Assembly: GCA_001799675.1 (NCBI GenBank)
Contig: MGTX01000032.1
Span: 62,001-126,000 of the forward strand
Direction of reading: 5' to 3'
Length of the DNA: 64,000 nt
Source of the DNA: Elusimicrobia bacterium GWA2_66_18
GTDB lineage: Bacteria; Elusimicrobiota; Elusimicrobia; UBA1565; UBA9628
The notes under the pieces: generated by a model
What the model was told of the DNA's origin: nothing
Databases searched by the model: none
What the model saw: the letters and a program-made list of their open reading frames with translations, nothing else
In this document: positions 16,311 to 25,838 of the stretch, one piece after another
Layout: each line of letters starts with the position of its first letter
How positions within the stretch are numbered: position 1 is the first letter of the stretch
Made by a program: the position numbers and the translations under genes

Positions 16311-17995
16311 AGAGGCTCCTGCCGATCGGCCTCATCGCGATCGGGGCCGTCCTGCTCCTGTGGAACCTGGGCCGGCCCGCTCTCTGGGAGGACGAGGCGG
16401 AAACGGCCTTGCGCGCGGAGTCGATCCTTGAGACGGGCCTTCCGCGCACGAGCCTGCGCGGCGTGCTCGTCACGGTCCAGCCGTCCTTGGCCGCGCACGA
16501 GGGCAAACCCTCCGGCGTCTGGACTTGGAATACCTGGCTGCCGGCCTATCTCGTCGCCGCTTCTTTCGCCGTTCTCGGGCGCACGCCGTTTGCCGCCCGG
16601 TTGCCGTTCGCTTTGTCGGGAATCCTCACCCTGTGGTTGTCTTGGCGTCTGTTCTGCGGCGGCGAGGACGATGAACTCGTCGAGCGCCGCGCGCACTCCG
16701 CCGAGGCCGCTCTCGCCCTGCTCGCTCTTTCGCCCGCCTTCCTGCTTTTCTGCCGTCAATCCCGCTACTACGCCCTGGTGGCGCTCGGCGCCGTCCTGGT
16801 CTTCCATGCGTGGCGCCGTCTTCTCGCCGGGAAACCATGGGGCGCTCTGGCGCTGGCGCTCTCGCTCCAATGCCTGCTGCACGCCTCCTTCGCCTTCTTC
16901 GCGTGCGCGTGCCTGACCCTGGCGCTCGACGCCGCCCTGCGCCTCGACGAATGTCCGCGCGCCGGCCGTTTCTGGGTCGCGGCCGCTCTCTCCCTCGCCT
17001 TTGCCGCCCCGACCGCCTGGTATTTCCGGATCTGGGACCGGCCGGGTAATCACGCCTATGGTTTCATCGAGTCGTTGGAATTTTTGAAGACTTTCCTTTT
17101 ATGGCTGGCGGCTTTCGTCGTGCCTCTGGCGCTGGTCGCCGCCGTCTTCGCCCGCCGGTGGATGGCCGTCGCCGCGGGATTCGCGCTTCTGTGCGGTCTC
17201 GTCGCCGAGGGCCCGTGGTCGCGTCTCTGCGCGGCGCTCGTCTGGGCGGCTCTCCTTATCGCCGGAGCGCGCCTGCCCGCGCCTTACGGCGTGATGAACC
17301 TGAGCCGTCTCTGTCTCTTGGCTCTCGTCGCCACGCTGGCGATCCTCTCCTGGACCGCGGCCGAACCGTACGGCCGTTATCTCGCCGGACTCCTCCCAGC
17401 GCTTGCCTACCTCGTCGCGCGCGGCTTCTCTTCTCTCGCCTGCGGCCGCGCTCCGATCGTGGCTGGGATCATCGCCGCCGCCGCGGGGGGAAATCTCTTC
17501 TTCGTCGGCCCGCTCAAGGCCGCGCAAGCCTTGTCGGCGCCAGCCGCCGCGGCGGAGTCGGTCTCGGGCATGATGCGCAGGCGTCTTCGCGACCTGCCTG
17601 CGCGCGCGGACCTGGGTCTTTTCGCAGCGGAGGTCTTTCGCGGCCCGCAGGGCTATATCGAGGCGGCGGCCGCGGCCCTGAAGTCGGGGGGGGAGACTTT
17701 CTTCTCCGACGAGGACGCCCTCTCGCTGATGTTTGCAACTCGCCTGCGGCCCGTCTATCCCGACGAGTTCAAGACCGTCGAGCCGGACTGGCTGATGCCT
17801 TCCCCCTGGATCCGGCTCTCCGTCGAGGAGGACGCGCGCGTGCGCGAGCTTCTCGCTTCCGGCCGTTACGAGCCGGCCGCGATGGACGCGCCGCGGTTGC
17901 TGTGGCAGAACAACCCCGACCCCCTCTTCCATGATTTCTCCGCGCGCCGAGGCCTCCTGCCTCTTTTCCGCCGACGTTCGCCGCGATCAAATTGA
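16307..17995 (+). CDS. Polytopic membrane glycosyltransferase (GT39/ArnT-like family)
   Basis: 562 aa from a TTG that overlaps the queF stop (TTGA). The first loop carries NLGRPALWEDEAETALRAESI, the acidic DE motif of dolichyl/undecaprenyl-phosphate sugar transferases (PMT/ArnT superfamily). About ten or more hydrophobic helices follow, and the C-terminal ~150 residues form a soluble domain. It probably transfers a sugar from a lipid carrier on the outer face of the inner membrane; donor and acceptor are unknown. The gene ends 60 nt before tRNA-Val. Confidence 0.75.
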   Translation: MKRLLPIGLIAIGAVLLLWNLGRPALWEDEAETALRAESILETGLPRTSLRGVLVTVQPSLAAHEGKPSGVWTWNTWLPAYLVAASFAVLGRTPFAARLPFALSGILTLWLSWRLFCGGEDDELVERRAHSAEAALALLALSPAFLLFCRQSRYYALVALGAVLVFHAWRRLLAGKPWGALALALSLQCLLHASFAFFACACLTLALDAALRLDECPRAGRFWVAAALSLAFAAPTAWYFRIWDRPGNHAYGFIESLEFLKTFLLWLAAFVVPLALVAAVFARRWMAVAAGFALLCGLVAEGPWSRLCAALVWAALLIAGARLPAPYGVMNLSRLCLLALVATLAILSWTAAEPYGRYLAGLLPALAYLVARGFSSLACGRAPIVAGIIAAAAGGNLFFVGPLKAAQALSAPAAAAESVSGMMRRRLRDLPARADLGLFAAEVFRGPQGYIEAAAAALKSGGETFFSDEDALSLMFATRLRPVYPDEFKTVEPDWLMPSPWIRLSVEEDARVRELLASGRYEPAAMDAPRLLWQNNPDPLFHDFSARRGLLPLFRRRSPRSN

Positions 17996-18020
17996 TTGAC
18001 TGTCTCAGACATGGTAATAT
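17992..18020 (+). promoter_or_regulatory. Promoter of tRNA-Val and the thrS operon
   Basis: TTGATT (17992-17997), a 17-bp spacer, and TAATAT (18015-18020), preceded by GG. It overlaps the stop of the glycosyltransferase gene. Confidence 0.5.
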
Positions 18021-18056
18021 CAATCGCGTCATCTTGTTCTTTTCCGTTCGTTTCGT

Positions 18057-18131
18057 GCCCAGTTGGCGCAGTGGTAGCGCGTTCCCTTGACATGGGAAAG
18101 GTCATAGGTTCAAATCCTATACTGGGCACCA
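18057..18131 (+). tRNA. tRNA-Val (anticodon GAC)
   Basis: Complete cloverleaf. Acceptor strands GCCCAGT and ACTGGGC pair perfectly; D-arm GCGC...GCGC; anticodon stem TTCCC/GGGAA with loop TTGACAT giving GAC; T-arm around GGTTCAAATCC. The CCA end is encoded (18129-18131). thrS follows 30 nt later. Confidence 0.96.
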
Positions 18132-18161
18132 CTTTTTTTCTCTTCAGAGGAGACGCCGGAA

Positions 18162-19958
18162 ATGTCCGCCACCGACATCGTCCACGCCGCCGATCCCGAC
18201 TCGCAGGAGGCGCTCGACGCCCTCCGGCATTCCTGCGCGCACGTGATGGCGCAGGTCGTCCAGGAACTCTTTCCCGGAACCAGGATCACCATCGGTCCCG
18301 CCATCGAGAACGGATTCTACTATGACTTCGACTCCGAGCATCGCTTCACGGAGGATGACTTCAAGGAGATCGAGAAGCGCATGCTCCAGATCGCCGAGGG
18401 CAACCACCCCTTCGTCGGCAAGGAAGTCACCTACGAGGAGTCCAAGGCTTACTGGGCCTCCAAGGGCGAGACCTACAAGCTCGAGATCCTCGAGGGCTTC
18501 AAGGACCAGAAGCTCACTCACTACACCCACTCGACTTTCACCGACCTCTGCCGAGGCGGCCACGCCCCGAACACGAGGTCCATCCGCCACTTCAAGCTCC
18601 TCTCCGTCGCGGGCGCCTACTGGCGCGGAGACGAAAAGAACGCGATGCTCCAGCGCATCTACGCGACCGCCTGGCCCAGCAGGGAGCAGTTGACCTCGCA
18701 CCTGAAGATGCTGGAGGAAGCCAAGAAACGCGACCATCGCAAGCTCGGTCCCGCGCTCGATCTTTTCAGCATCCAGGACCTGGCGGGCCCGGGCCTCATC
18801 TTCTGGCATCCTAAGGGCGGGCGCGTGCGTCTGGTGATGGAGGACTGGCTGCGCGCCGAGGCGCTCAAGCGCGGCTACGATATGGTCTATACCCCGCACA
18901 TCGCCAACGTGGACCTATGGCACACCTCAGGCCACACCAGCTTCTACCGGCAGAACATGTTCGGCGAGATCGAGGTGGAGAAGGCGGAATATCAGCTTAA
19001 GCCGATGAACTGTCCGCTCCACATCCTCATCTACCAGAACTCCCTGCGCAGCTACAAGGACCTGCCCCTGCGCTACGCCGAACTCGGCACCGTCTACCGC
19101 TACGAGAGATCGGGCGTCCTGCACGGCCTCATGCGCGTGCGCGGCTTCACCCAGGACGACGCCCACATCTTCTGCACTCCCGACCAGATCGAGAGCGAGG
19201 TGTCGGGCTGCGTCGATTTCGCTCTTGAAGTCTTCAAGACCTACGGCTTCGAGAAGTACGCGATGGAGGTCTCTACCTGGGATCCTGAGAAGAAGGCGGA
19301 CTACTCCGGCGAGGTCGAGGAGTGGGATCGCGCGACCGGGGCGCTCGAGGCGGTGCTCAAGCGGCGCGGCATCGCCTACCGGCTCATGAAAGGCGAGGCC
19401 GCCTTCTACGGCCCCAAGATCGACATGAAGCTCATCGACGCGATCGGCCGCCCTTGGCAGCTCTCTACCGTTCAGTTCGACTTCAACCTGCCCAAGAAGT
19501 TCAACCTGGAGTTCGTGGGCCGCGACGGCGCCCGCCATCGTCCGCTCATGGTGCACCGCGCCCTGTACGGCTCGGTCGAGCGATTCTTCGGCATTCTAGT
19601 GGAACACTACGCCGGGGCCTTCCCGCTCTGGCTGGCCCCGGTCCAGGTGAAGATCCTCACGCTGACCGACGCGCAGAACACGGCGGCCGGAGAGCTGAAG
19701 AAGAAGCTCGACGAGGCCGGCCTGCGCGTCGAATGGGACGCCCGCTCCGAGAAGATCGGACATAAGATTCGCGAGGCGACCATGGAGAAGGTCCCGTACA
19801 TGGTCGTACTCGGGCCCAAGGACGTCGAGGCGGGCACCCTGGCCGTGCGCCTGCGCGACGGCCGACGGAAGAACGCAGTGAGCGCCGACGAGTTTCTCCG
19901 TCACCTGACCGAGGAGGTCGCCCGGAAGAAGCCGGCCTCCTCCTGGGAGACAGAATGA
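18162..19958 (+). CDS. thrS: Threonyl-tRNA synthetase (no TGS domain)
   Basis: 598 aa; start ATG with AGGAG upstream. It begins directly with the editing domain (RHSCAHVMAQVVQELFPG...; HYTHSTFTDLCRGGH zinc/editing motif), continues into the class II catalytic core (motif 2 YRYERSGVLHGLMRVRGFTQDDAHIF; MNCPLHILIY; motif 3 near the HRALYGSVERFFGIL segment), and ends with the anticodon-binding domain. Most bacterial ThrRS of about 640 residues start with a ~60-residue TGS domain, absent here; no alternative upstream start exists before tRNA-Val. It attaches threonine to tRNA-Thr. The stop overlaps the start of the TPR gene (ATGA). Confidence 0.96.
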   Translation: MSATDIVHAADPDSQEALDALRHSCAHVMAQVVQELFPGTRITIGPAIENGFYYDFDSEHRFTEDDFKEIEKRMLQIAEGNHPFVGKEVTYEESKAYWASKGETYKLEILEGFKDQKLTHYTHSTFTDLCRGGHAPNTRSIRHFKLLSVAGAYWRGDEKNAMLQRIYATAWPSREQLTSHLKMLEEAKKRDHRKLGPALDLFSIQDLAGPGLIFWHPKGGRVRLVMEDWLRAEALKRGYDMVYTPHIANVDLWHTSGHTSFYRQNMFGEIEVEKAEYQLKPMNCPLHILIYQNSLRSYKDLPLRYAELGTVYRYERSGVLHGLMRVRGFTQDDAHIFCTPDQIESEVSGCVDFALEVFKTYGFEKYAMEVSTWDPEKKADYSGEVEEWDRATGALEAVLKRRGIAYRLMKGEAAFYGPKIDMKLIDAIGRPWQLSTVQFDFNLPKKFNLEFVGRDGARHRPLMVHRALYGSVERFFGILVEHYAGAFPLWLAPVQVKILTLTDAQNTAAGELKKKLDEAGLRVEWDARSEKIGHKIREATMEKVPYMVVLGPKDVEAGTLAVRLRDGRRKNAVSADEFLRHLTEEVARKKPASSWETE

Positions 19959-22900
19959 AAATGATCGTCGCCGTCATGGTCGCACTCAGCCTCGCCTCGC
20001 CCGCGCGCGCCGCCTGGGGTTCCGTGACGCCGGAATTCAACGCCGCCGCCGAGGAGGCCTCCTTTGCCTCCGCCACCCAGCTCTTTCAGGAGACCGGGCG
20101 CGACAAACTCGCCGTGGTCCAGGCCCTGGAGAACTTCATCGCCCAGTTCCCGCGCAGCCCCCGCGCGACGGACGCCGAGTTCCTCGCGGGCGAGGCCTAT
20201 CTTCAGCACGCGCTGTCCATCCTTAAGTCGGAGGCGTCATCGAAGAAGGCCTCTTCGGCGCGATTGCTGTCGCCGAAGAACCCCGCCGCGGTCAAGGCCC
20301 TCGCGGGCGCGCGCAAGGCCCTCGAATCCGTCGCCCAGGACAAGAAGTCCGGGCTGGCCCCGTCGGCGCAATACCGACTGGGCGAGGTCGCCTACAACGA
20401 CAAGGACTGGGAGAAGGCGGTGTCGGAATTCAATGAGGTCGAGCGCCGCCACCCTAAGTCATACCTCAACCCCGAAGCGCTGATGGGCATCATCTACTCC
20501 AACCTCGCCATGGAGCATTTCTCCCAGGCCGAGGCGAACCTCTTCCTCTTGGGCGAGACCTTCCCGACCTTCCTGCGGGAATCGGCCGTGCTCTATGCGC
20601 AGGGCGTCGTGGCTCTGCACAAGGGCGATTACGCCAACGCCGAGCGCGCGCTCAAGCAGGTCAAGACCCCGGAGGCCCAGTACTACCTGGGCAAGACCTA
20701 CCTCCTCTCCAAGCGCGCCTACTTGGCTGCGGCCGCCTTCGAGAACCTCATCCGCGACTACCCGACTTCGGAGCTCAAGGAGGAGGCCCAGTTCTTCATC
20801 GGCGATTCCTTCTTCCTGGCCGAAGACTTCAACGGCGCCATCAGCAAGTACCAGGGGTTCATCTCCCTTTATCCGGAGAGCCCCCTGCGCGTGTCGGCGC
20901 TCTTCCGCATCGGCTCGTCCTACTTCCAGAAGAAGGACTACGTCGAGGCGCGCGCCAACTTCCAGGCCGTGCTCGATCGCTACCCGAAGGACTTCTTCGC
21001 GCCCCTGGCGCAGTTATTCGTCGCCGAATCACACCTGATCGCGGGGCAGACGCGCGAGGCGCTCTTCGCCTTCACGAAGGTCATCACCCAGCACCCCGAC
21101 GCGGTGAAGATCGCGCCCCTCTCCTTCTTCAAGCTCGCGTGGTGCCAGTATCAGGTCGGCGACTACATGCAGGCCATCCAGACCGGCAACAACTTCATGG
21201 CCCAGTACCCGAACCACGTCCTAGCCAAGAACGTCTACCTCATCGTCGGCAATGCCCAGTCCCAACTCAAGCGCTACGTCGAGGCGACCGCCACCTTCCA
21301 GCGAATCATCGACCTGGCGCCGTCGTCGGACGTCGCAGAGCAGGCCCTCTTCTCCATCCTGAAGGGCCAATACGATCAGAAGGCCTTCAACTCGATCCTG
21401 ACTTCCTACCAGTTCATCTTCCGCCACCTGCCTCCTTCGAAGTCGAAGTGGCGCAGCATGAGCTACCTCTACGCGGCCGAGGCCTACCTGGCGCTCAATC
21501 AGGCGGACGAGGCGAAGGTCATCTACGAGATGATCCTGAAGGTCTATCCCGACGACCCCGCCGCGTTCTACGCGCAGGACGGTCTGGCCTGGAGTCACTC
21601 CTATAAGGGCGAGGACGCCGAGGCTTTGGAAGCGAGGCAGAAGCTCAAGGATATGCTGGCCGTGGCCGGCACATCATTCACCTTCTCGGGCTTGAACGAG
21701 CTGGGCATCGCCGACTCGATGTTCAACCAGAAGAACTACGAGGACTCCTACCAGCTCTACGCGAAGTTCGCCGCCGACAATCCGAGTTCACCCCAGGCCC
21801 CGGCCGCCCTCTACCGCGCGGCACGGAGCTCCTACCACCAGCGCTACTACACGCAGGCCATCGACCTATGGAAGAAGATGGTCGAGAAGTACCCCGACTC
21901 CCCGGACACCCCGCAGGCGCGCGCGCAGATCGCCGACACGCTGTTCCGCGCCCAGAAATACGGCGAGGCCATCTCGACCTATCGCGCCATCCTCGAGGCC
22001 GCGCCCAAGGGCCCTGCGGCGCCCTTGGCGCACCTGCGCATCGCCCAGGCCGCCTTCAACGTCAAGGACGACGCCGGGGCGGTCAAGGAGATCCAGGAAT
22101 TGGTGGCCGCCTTCCCGGCCGCGCCCGAGGCCAACGACGGCCTCGACATCCTGGAGGGGGTCTTCGACCGTTCGCGCGGACACGACTATAGGACCAGCCT
22201 GCGCGCCATCGTGACCTCCCAGCCGGGCACGCCCATCGGCGGCGAGGCCCAGTTCCGCCTGGCGCGCCGCGCCTTCGAGGCGAAGGACTTCGCCTCGTCG
22301 GCGGCCGAGTTCCAGAAGTTCTCCGTGGACTTCACCAACCATCCCGAGGTCGCGAAGGCCCAGTTCCTGCTGGGCGAGAGCTACTTCAACATGGGCAGGC
22401 ATCAGGACGCCATCTCCGCCTACGAACGCATCCTCAACAACTTCGAAAAAAGCGACGACACGTCGCTGGCGATCTTTCATCTGGCCGGCGCCTACTACGC
22501 GCTGGAGAAGTTCGACGAGGCCACGCGCTTCTACGCGCGCCTCCTCGATGAATACCCGGGTTCGGAGTACGGCGGCCCCGCGCAGTTCAACCTGGCGCTG
22601 GCGTACAAGAAGTTGGGCAAGCTCGACATGGCCCAGTACGCCTACCAGAAGTACGTTGCGTCCGCCAAGCCCGAGGATCCTCAGGCGCAGAGCGCTTTAT
22701 GGGAGACCTACCAGATCCAGAAGGACCGCAAGGACTACGATGGGGCGGCGGCAACGCTGTCGCAGATCCGCTCCTCGCCCAAGGCCGACGCGGAACTCAT
22801 CATGGAGAGCTATTATCGGGAAAGCGAGGTGCGTCTCTCCGCCGGCCGTCCCGACGAGGCCCTGACGGTCTGGGAAAAGATGCGCGGCATGAAGCCTGCG

Positions 22901-23290
22901 GGCTCTCAGTACCGCCTGCAGGCCCTCATCAAGCTTGGCGAGCTGTATGAGAAGGCCGGCGACAACGCCTCGGCCGCAGGCGTCTACGAGGATCTGGCTA
23001 AGACCGGCTCGAAGGACACGGCCAAGGCCGCGGCCGCGCGCGCGGCCGCCCTGCGTAAGGAGACGGGTCCGTCCAAGCCGGCCGCGAAACGCGCCTCGGC
23101 GACCCAGGACGTGGACGGGCAGGCGGCGCCCGAGGGGGGCGGCACTCAGGTCATGCCTGCCGACGACGAGACGCCCGCGCCCACGAAGGATGCGGTCAAG
23201 TCGTCGGTGAAAGGGCGTCGCGGCGACGCGGGCGCCAAGACGCCGGCCAAGGGGAGCGCGGAGCCCGCGCTTCCCGGCATGCCGAACTGA
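19955..23290 (+). CDS. Large periplasmic TPR-repeat protein
   Basis: 1111 aa with a signal peptide (MIVAVMVALSLASPARA). Nearly the whole chain is tandem 34-residue tetratricopeptide repeats (for example YYLGKTYLLSKRAYLAAAAF, AQFFIGDSFFLAEDF, AKAQFLLGESYFNMGRHQDA), at least 20 copies. The last ~90 residues are low-complexity, rich in Ala, Pro and Lys. YbgF/CpoB- and BamD-like TPRs in Tol operons are shorter; this one is probably an oversized scaffold for the ExbB-ExbD-TonB system that follows. Translation is coupled to thrS by ATGA. Confidence 0.88.
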   Translation: MKMIVAVMVALSLASPARAAWGSVTPEFNAAAEEASFASATQLFQETGRDKLAVVQALENFIAQFPRSPRATDAEFLAGEAYLQHALSILKSEASSKKASSARLLSPKNPAAVKALAGARKALESVAQDKKSGLAPSAQYRLGEVAYNDKDWEKAVSEFNEVERRHPKSYLNPEALMGIIYSNLAMEHFSQAEANLFLLGETFPTFLRESAVLYAQGVVALHKGDYANAERALKQVKTPEAQYYLGKTYLLSKRAYLAAAAFENLIRDYPTSELKEEAQFFIGDSFFLAEDFNGAISKYQGFISLYPESPLRVSALFRIGSSYFQKKDYVEARANFQAVLDRYPKDFFAPLAQLFVAESHLIAGQTREALFAFTKVITQHPDAVKIAPLSFFKLAWCQYQVGDYMQAIQTGNNFMAQYPNHVLAKNVYLIVGNAQSQLKRYVEATATFQRIIDLAPSSDVAEQALFSILKGQYDQKAFNSILTSYQFIFRHLPPSKSKWRSMSYLYAAEAYLALNQADEAKVIYEMILKVYPDDPAAFYAQDGLAWSHSYKGEDAEALEARQKLKDMLAVAGTSFTFSGLNELGIADSMFNQKNYEDSYQLYAKFAADNPSSPQAPAALYRAARSSYHQRYYTQAIDLWKKMVEKYPDSPDTPQARAQIADTLFRAQKYGEAISTYRAILEAAPKGPAAPLAHLRIAQAAFNVKDDAGAVKEIQELVAAFPAAPEANDGLDILEGVFDRSRGHDYRTSLRAIVTSQPGTPIGGEAQFRLARRAFEAKDFASSAAEFQKFSVDFTNHPEVAKAQFLLGESYFNMGRHQDAISAYERILNNFEKSDDTSLAIFHLAGAYYALEKFDEATRFYARLLDEYPGSEYGGPAQFNLALAYKKLGKLDMAQYAYQKYVASAKPEDPQAQSALWETYQIQKDRKDYDGAAATLSQIRSSPKADAELIMESYYRESEVRLSAGRPDEALTVWEKMRGMKPAGSQYRLQALIKLGELYEKAGDNASAAGVYEDLAKTGSKDTAKAAAARAAALRKETGPSKPAAKRASATQDVDGQAAPEGGGTQVMPADDETPAPTKDAVKSSVKGRRGDAGAKTPAKGSAEPALPGMPN

Positions 23291-23312
23291 TCCGGAGAGG
23301 TGAGGAGACCCT

Positions 23313-23927
23313 ATGGGAGAAATACACGTCCTCTCGCTCTTGAGCGAGAGCTTCACGCTGGTCATCATGCTCTTCCTTTCGGTGCTCTCGATCACCGTGG
23401 CGCTGGAGCGCTGGTGGTACTTTCGAGGCACGCAGGCCAAATCCGACGACATCCTGGCTGCGGTGCGCAAGCACATGGAGGGCGGCAAGCCCGACCACGC
23501 GGCGGCCTGGTGCCAGAAGCACCCCTCCGCGGTCGCCCAGGTCGTGGCCTACGGACTGATGCATGCCGCGCGTTCGCGCAAGGACCTGGAAGAACTGATG
23601 CTCTCGAAGCTCAAGGAGGAGCGTCTCAAGTTCGAGCACTTCCTGCCGGTGCTGGGCACGCTCGGCAACATCTCGCCCTTTATCGGCCTCTTCGGCACGG
23701 TCATCGGCATCATCCGCGCCTTCCGCGACCTGGCGGCCTCCGGCACCGGCGGCCCCTCGGTCGTGGCGCGCGGCATCGCCGAGGCGCTGGTGGCCACGGC
23801 GGCGGGCCTCTTGGTCGCCATCCCGGCGGCCGTCCTGTACAACTACTTCATGGGGCGACTCAAGAAGGTCACCGTCGAGATGGAAGTGGCCAGCGCGCGC
23901 CTCATCGTGATGCTCGGCGCGAAGTAA
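23313..23927 (+). CDS. ExbB/TolQ/MotA-type proton channel subunit
   Basis: 204 aa, three membrane helices: one near the N-terminus (SFTLVIMLFLSVLSITVALE) and two in the C-terminal half (LGTLGNISPFIGLFGTVIGI; LVATAAGLLVAIPAAVLYNYF), the typical MotA_ExbB pattern. GLFGTVIGI is the core sequence of the channel. It forms a pentamer that uses proton flow to move ExbD/TolR. A GAGGAG site precedes the ATG. It sits directly before two ExbD genes. Confidence 0.93.
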   Translation: MGEIHVLSLLSESFTLVIMLFLSVLSITVALERWWYFRGTQAKSDDILAAVRKHMEGGKPDHAAAWCQKHPSAVAQVVAYGLMHAARSRKDLEELMLSKLKEERLKFEHFLPVLGTLGNISPFIGLFGTVIGIIRAFRDLAASGTGGPSVVARGIAEALVATAAGLLVAIPAAVLYNYFMGRLKKVTVEMEVASARLIVMLGAK

Positions 23928-23936
23928 GAGGCGATC

Positions 23937-24353
23937 ATGGCCGGCGCGGCTTCGAAGAACGAAGAACCGATCACCGCGATCAACGTCACCCCGTTGGTGG
24001 ACGTGTGCCTGGTGCTCGTCATCATCTTCATGGCCGTGGCGCCCATGGCCGTGACCCTGGGCATCAAGGTCCTCGAGACGCGGCCTTCCGTCGCCGAGGG
24101 CAAGGCGTCCGTCGACGAGAACGTCGCGATCAAGATCGCCCTCGACGAGACCATCACGATCAACGGAGCCAAGACCGATCCGCTGACCTTCCGCCGCCAG
24201 CTCGATGAGGCGCTCGGCCGCAGCAAGGACAAGATGGTGGTCGTGACCGCGGAAGCGGGCAATCGCGTCGGGCTGGTGGTCCAGGTCCTAGACGAATCGA
24301 AGCAGGCGGGCGCGCTCAAGCTCGCGGTCATGAAGACGGACGGGGGGATCTGA
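23937..24353 (+). CDS. ExbD/TolR family protein, first copy
   Basis: 138 aa. An N-terminal cytoplasmic segment reads ITAINVTPLVDVCLVLVIIFM; the Asp in LVDVCLVL is the conserved proton-carrying residue of the single membrane helix. The periplasmic domain follows. The stop overlaps the start of the second copy (TGATG). In place of the usual short linker it has VAPMAVTLGIKVLETRPS, which differs from its twin. Confidence 0.92.
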   Translation: MAGAASKNEEPITAINVTPLVDVCLVLVIIFMAVAPMAVTLGIKVLETRPSVAEGKASVDENVAIKIALDETITINGAKTDPLTFRRQLDEALGRSKDKMVVVTAEAGNRVGLVVQVLDESKQAGALKLAVMKTDGGI

Positions 24354-24760
24354 TGGCCGCCGGCGTCATCGACGATGAGCCGATCACAGACATCAACATC
24401 ACGCCCCTGGTGGACGTGTGCCTGGTGCTCGTCATCATCTTCATGGTGACGGCCCCGATGATGTCCGAGCCGCCCATCAAGGTGGAGTTGCCTCGCGCGC
24501 ACACGCGAGAGGGAGAGGAGAAAGATAAGATCACGCTGACTCTCTCAAAGGACGGAGAATACGCGGTGGATTACGAAAAGTTCTCGGACCCGAAGGTGAT
24601 GGAGGAGCGGCTTAAAGAGAAGCTCCTGCAGAGCGATTCCAAGCTGGTCATCCTCCGGGCCGACCAGGACGCGCGCCACGGGAATCTGACGGACCTGATG
24701 GCCCGGGCCAAGGACGCCGGGGCGCTGTCCTTGACGATCGCCACGGAACAGAAGAAATGA
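24353..24760 (+). CDS. ExbD/TolR family protein, second copy
   Basis: 135 aa, coupled to the first copy. It shares the membrane segment DINITPLVDVCLVLVIIFMV but diverges in the periplasmic domain (GEYAVDYEKFSDPKVMEERL). Tandem ExbD genes behind one ExbB are known in several diderm phyla and are thought to form heteromeric motors. Both carry the proton-pathway Asp. Confidence 0.92.
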   Translation: MAAGVIDDEPITDINITPLVDVCLVLVIIFMVTAPMMSEPPIKVELPRAHTREGEEKDKITLTLSKDGEYAVDYEKFSDPKVMEERLKEKLLQSDSKLVILRADQDARHGNLTDLMARAKDAGALSLTIATEQKK

Positions 24761-24779
24761 CGGAGGGGTCTCAAAAGAC

Positions 24780-25820
24780 ATGACCGGACGTCTTCCCGCC
24801 TCGGTGACGCTCTCGCTCGGCCTGCATGCGGGCGCGCTCGTTTTGTTCCTGGGCATGTCCAAGGAGGCTCCCCGGCAGGCCCAGCGCATCGTCGAGGGCG
24901 TGGACCTTCTCATCCAGGCGCCCAAGGCGCGCCCCGCCGTCTCGTCCGCCCCGCCGCTGTCCACCATGGATTTCCTCAAGATGGCCCTGCCCCAGATCCA
25001 CACCGCCGCGCCCGCCGCGCTCCAGGTGAAGATTGCACAGCGCAAGATCATCCCGGTCGAGGCTCCCAAACTGGAAGAGAAGGCGCGGCGCGAGTTGGGT
25101 CCCGCACTGGAGGCCATAGACCTGAGCCATCAGCGGGTGGACGTCGCCAAGGTGGAAGAAAAGGTCCAGAGCCGCCGCGAGGCCGCGGCCACGCTCGCGT
25201 CCCTGCCGCGTCTGGAGGACGTGGGCCGCCGGAAGGTCAAGAACCTGCCCGAGGCCGTGGCCCTGGAGGAGCGCCGTCGCGAGGTCTCCGCCGCGGGCCT
25301 GGCCGAACTGACGCCTAAGACGGTCACGCGCCGCCAAGCCGTCGCCGCGATGGCGACTCTCCAAGAGGCCGCGCCTGAACGCAAGGGGCTAGGCTCGCTC
25401 GTGCCCGACCGGCCGCTCGCGATGGAGTCCAGACCCCAGGCCGCGATGGGGCCGAAGCTCGAGAAGATCTCAGCCATCGCCCCGAGGCTCGAGCGCCGGC
25501 AGGCCCAGGCCGCCGCCGGCGAGCGGAAGAAAGGCGTCGAGATCGAGGGGCCGTTGGCGGACCGCAAGGTTGACGCCTACACGGTCCCTTCCTTCCCGGC
25601 CTGGCTGCACAGCCAGGGAATACTCGAGGCCGCGGTCGCCGTCCGCTTCACAGTGAGCGAGGCGGGCGACGTCCTGCCGGGAATGCGGGTCGTGAACTCC
25701 TCGGGCTACGGCCGTCTCGACAAGCTTGCCATGGAGTCCTTGAAAAACTGGCGCTTCAACCCGAAGCCGGGCGCGGGCGTGCAGTGGGGCGTAATCACCT
25801 TTAGGTTCATATTGGAATAA
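24780..25820 (+). CDS. TonB/TolA-like energy transducer
   Basis: 346 aa. One N-terminal membrane helix (VTLSLGLHAGALVLFLGM; the His of the 'SxxxH' TonB helix is present) anchors a long charged, Ala- and Glu-rich periplasmic rod (about residues 40-250). The C-terminal ~90 residues form a TonB_C domain (AVAVRFTVSEAGDVLPGMRVVNSSGYGRLDKLAMESLKNWRF). It carries energy from the ExbB-ExbD motor to the outer membrane. No TonB-dependent receptor is in the window. Confidence 0.88.
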   Translation: MTGRLPASVTLSLGLHAGALVLFLGMSKEAPRQAQRIVEGVDLLIQAPKARPAVSSAPPLSTMDFLKMALPQIHTAAPAALQVKIAQRKIIPVEAPKLEEKARRELGPALEAIDLSHQRVDVAKVEEKVQSRREAAATLASLPRLEDVGRRKVKNLPEAVALEERRREVSAAGLAELTPKTVTRRQAVAAMATLQEAAPERKGLGSLVPDRPLAMESRPQAAMGPKLEKISAIAPRLERRQAQAAAGERKKGVEIEGPLADRKVDAYTVPSFPAWLHSQGILEAAVAVRFTVSEAGDVLPGMRVVNSSGYGRLDKLAMESLKNWRFNPKPGAGVQWGVITFRFILE

Positions 25821-25838
25821 CGGTCTGGAGGAACTCAT

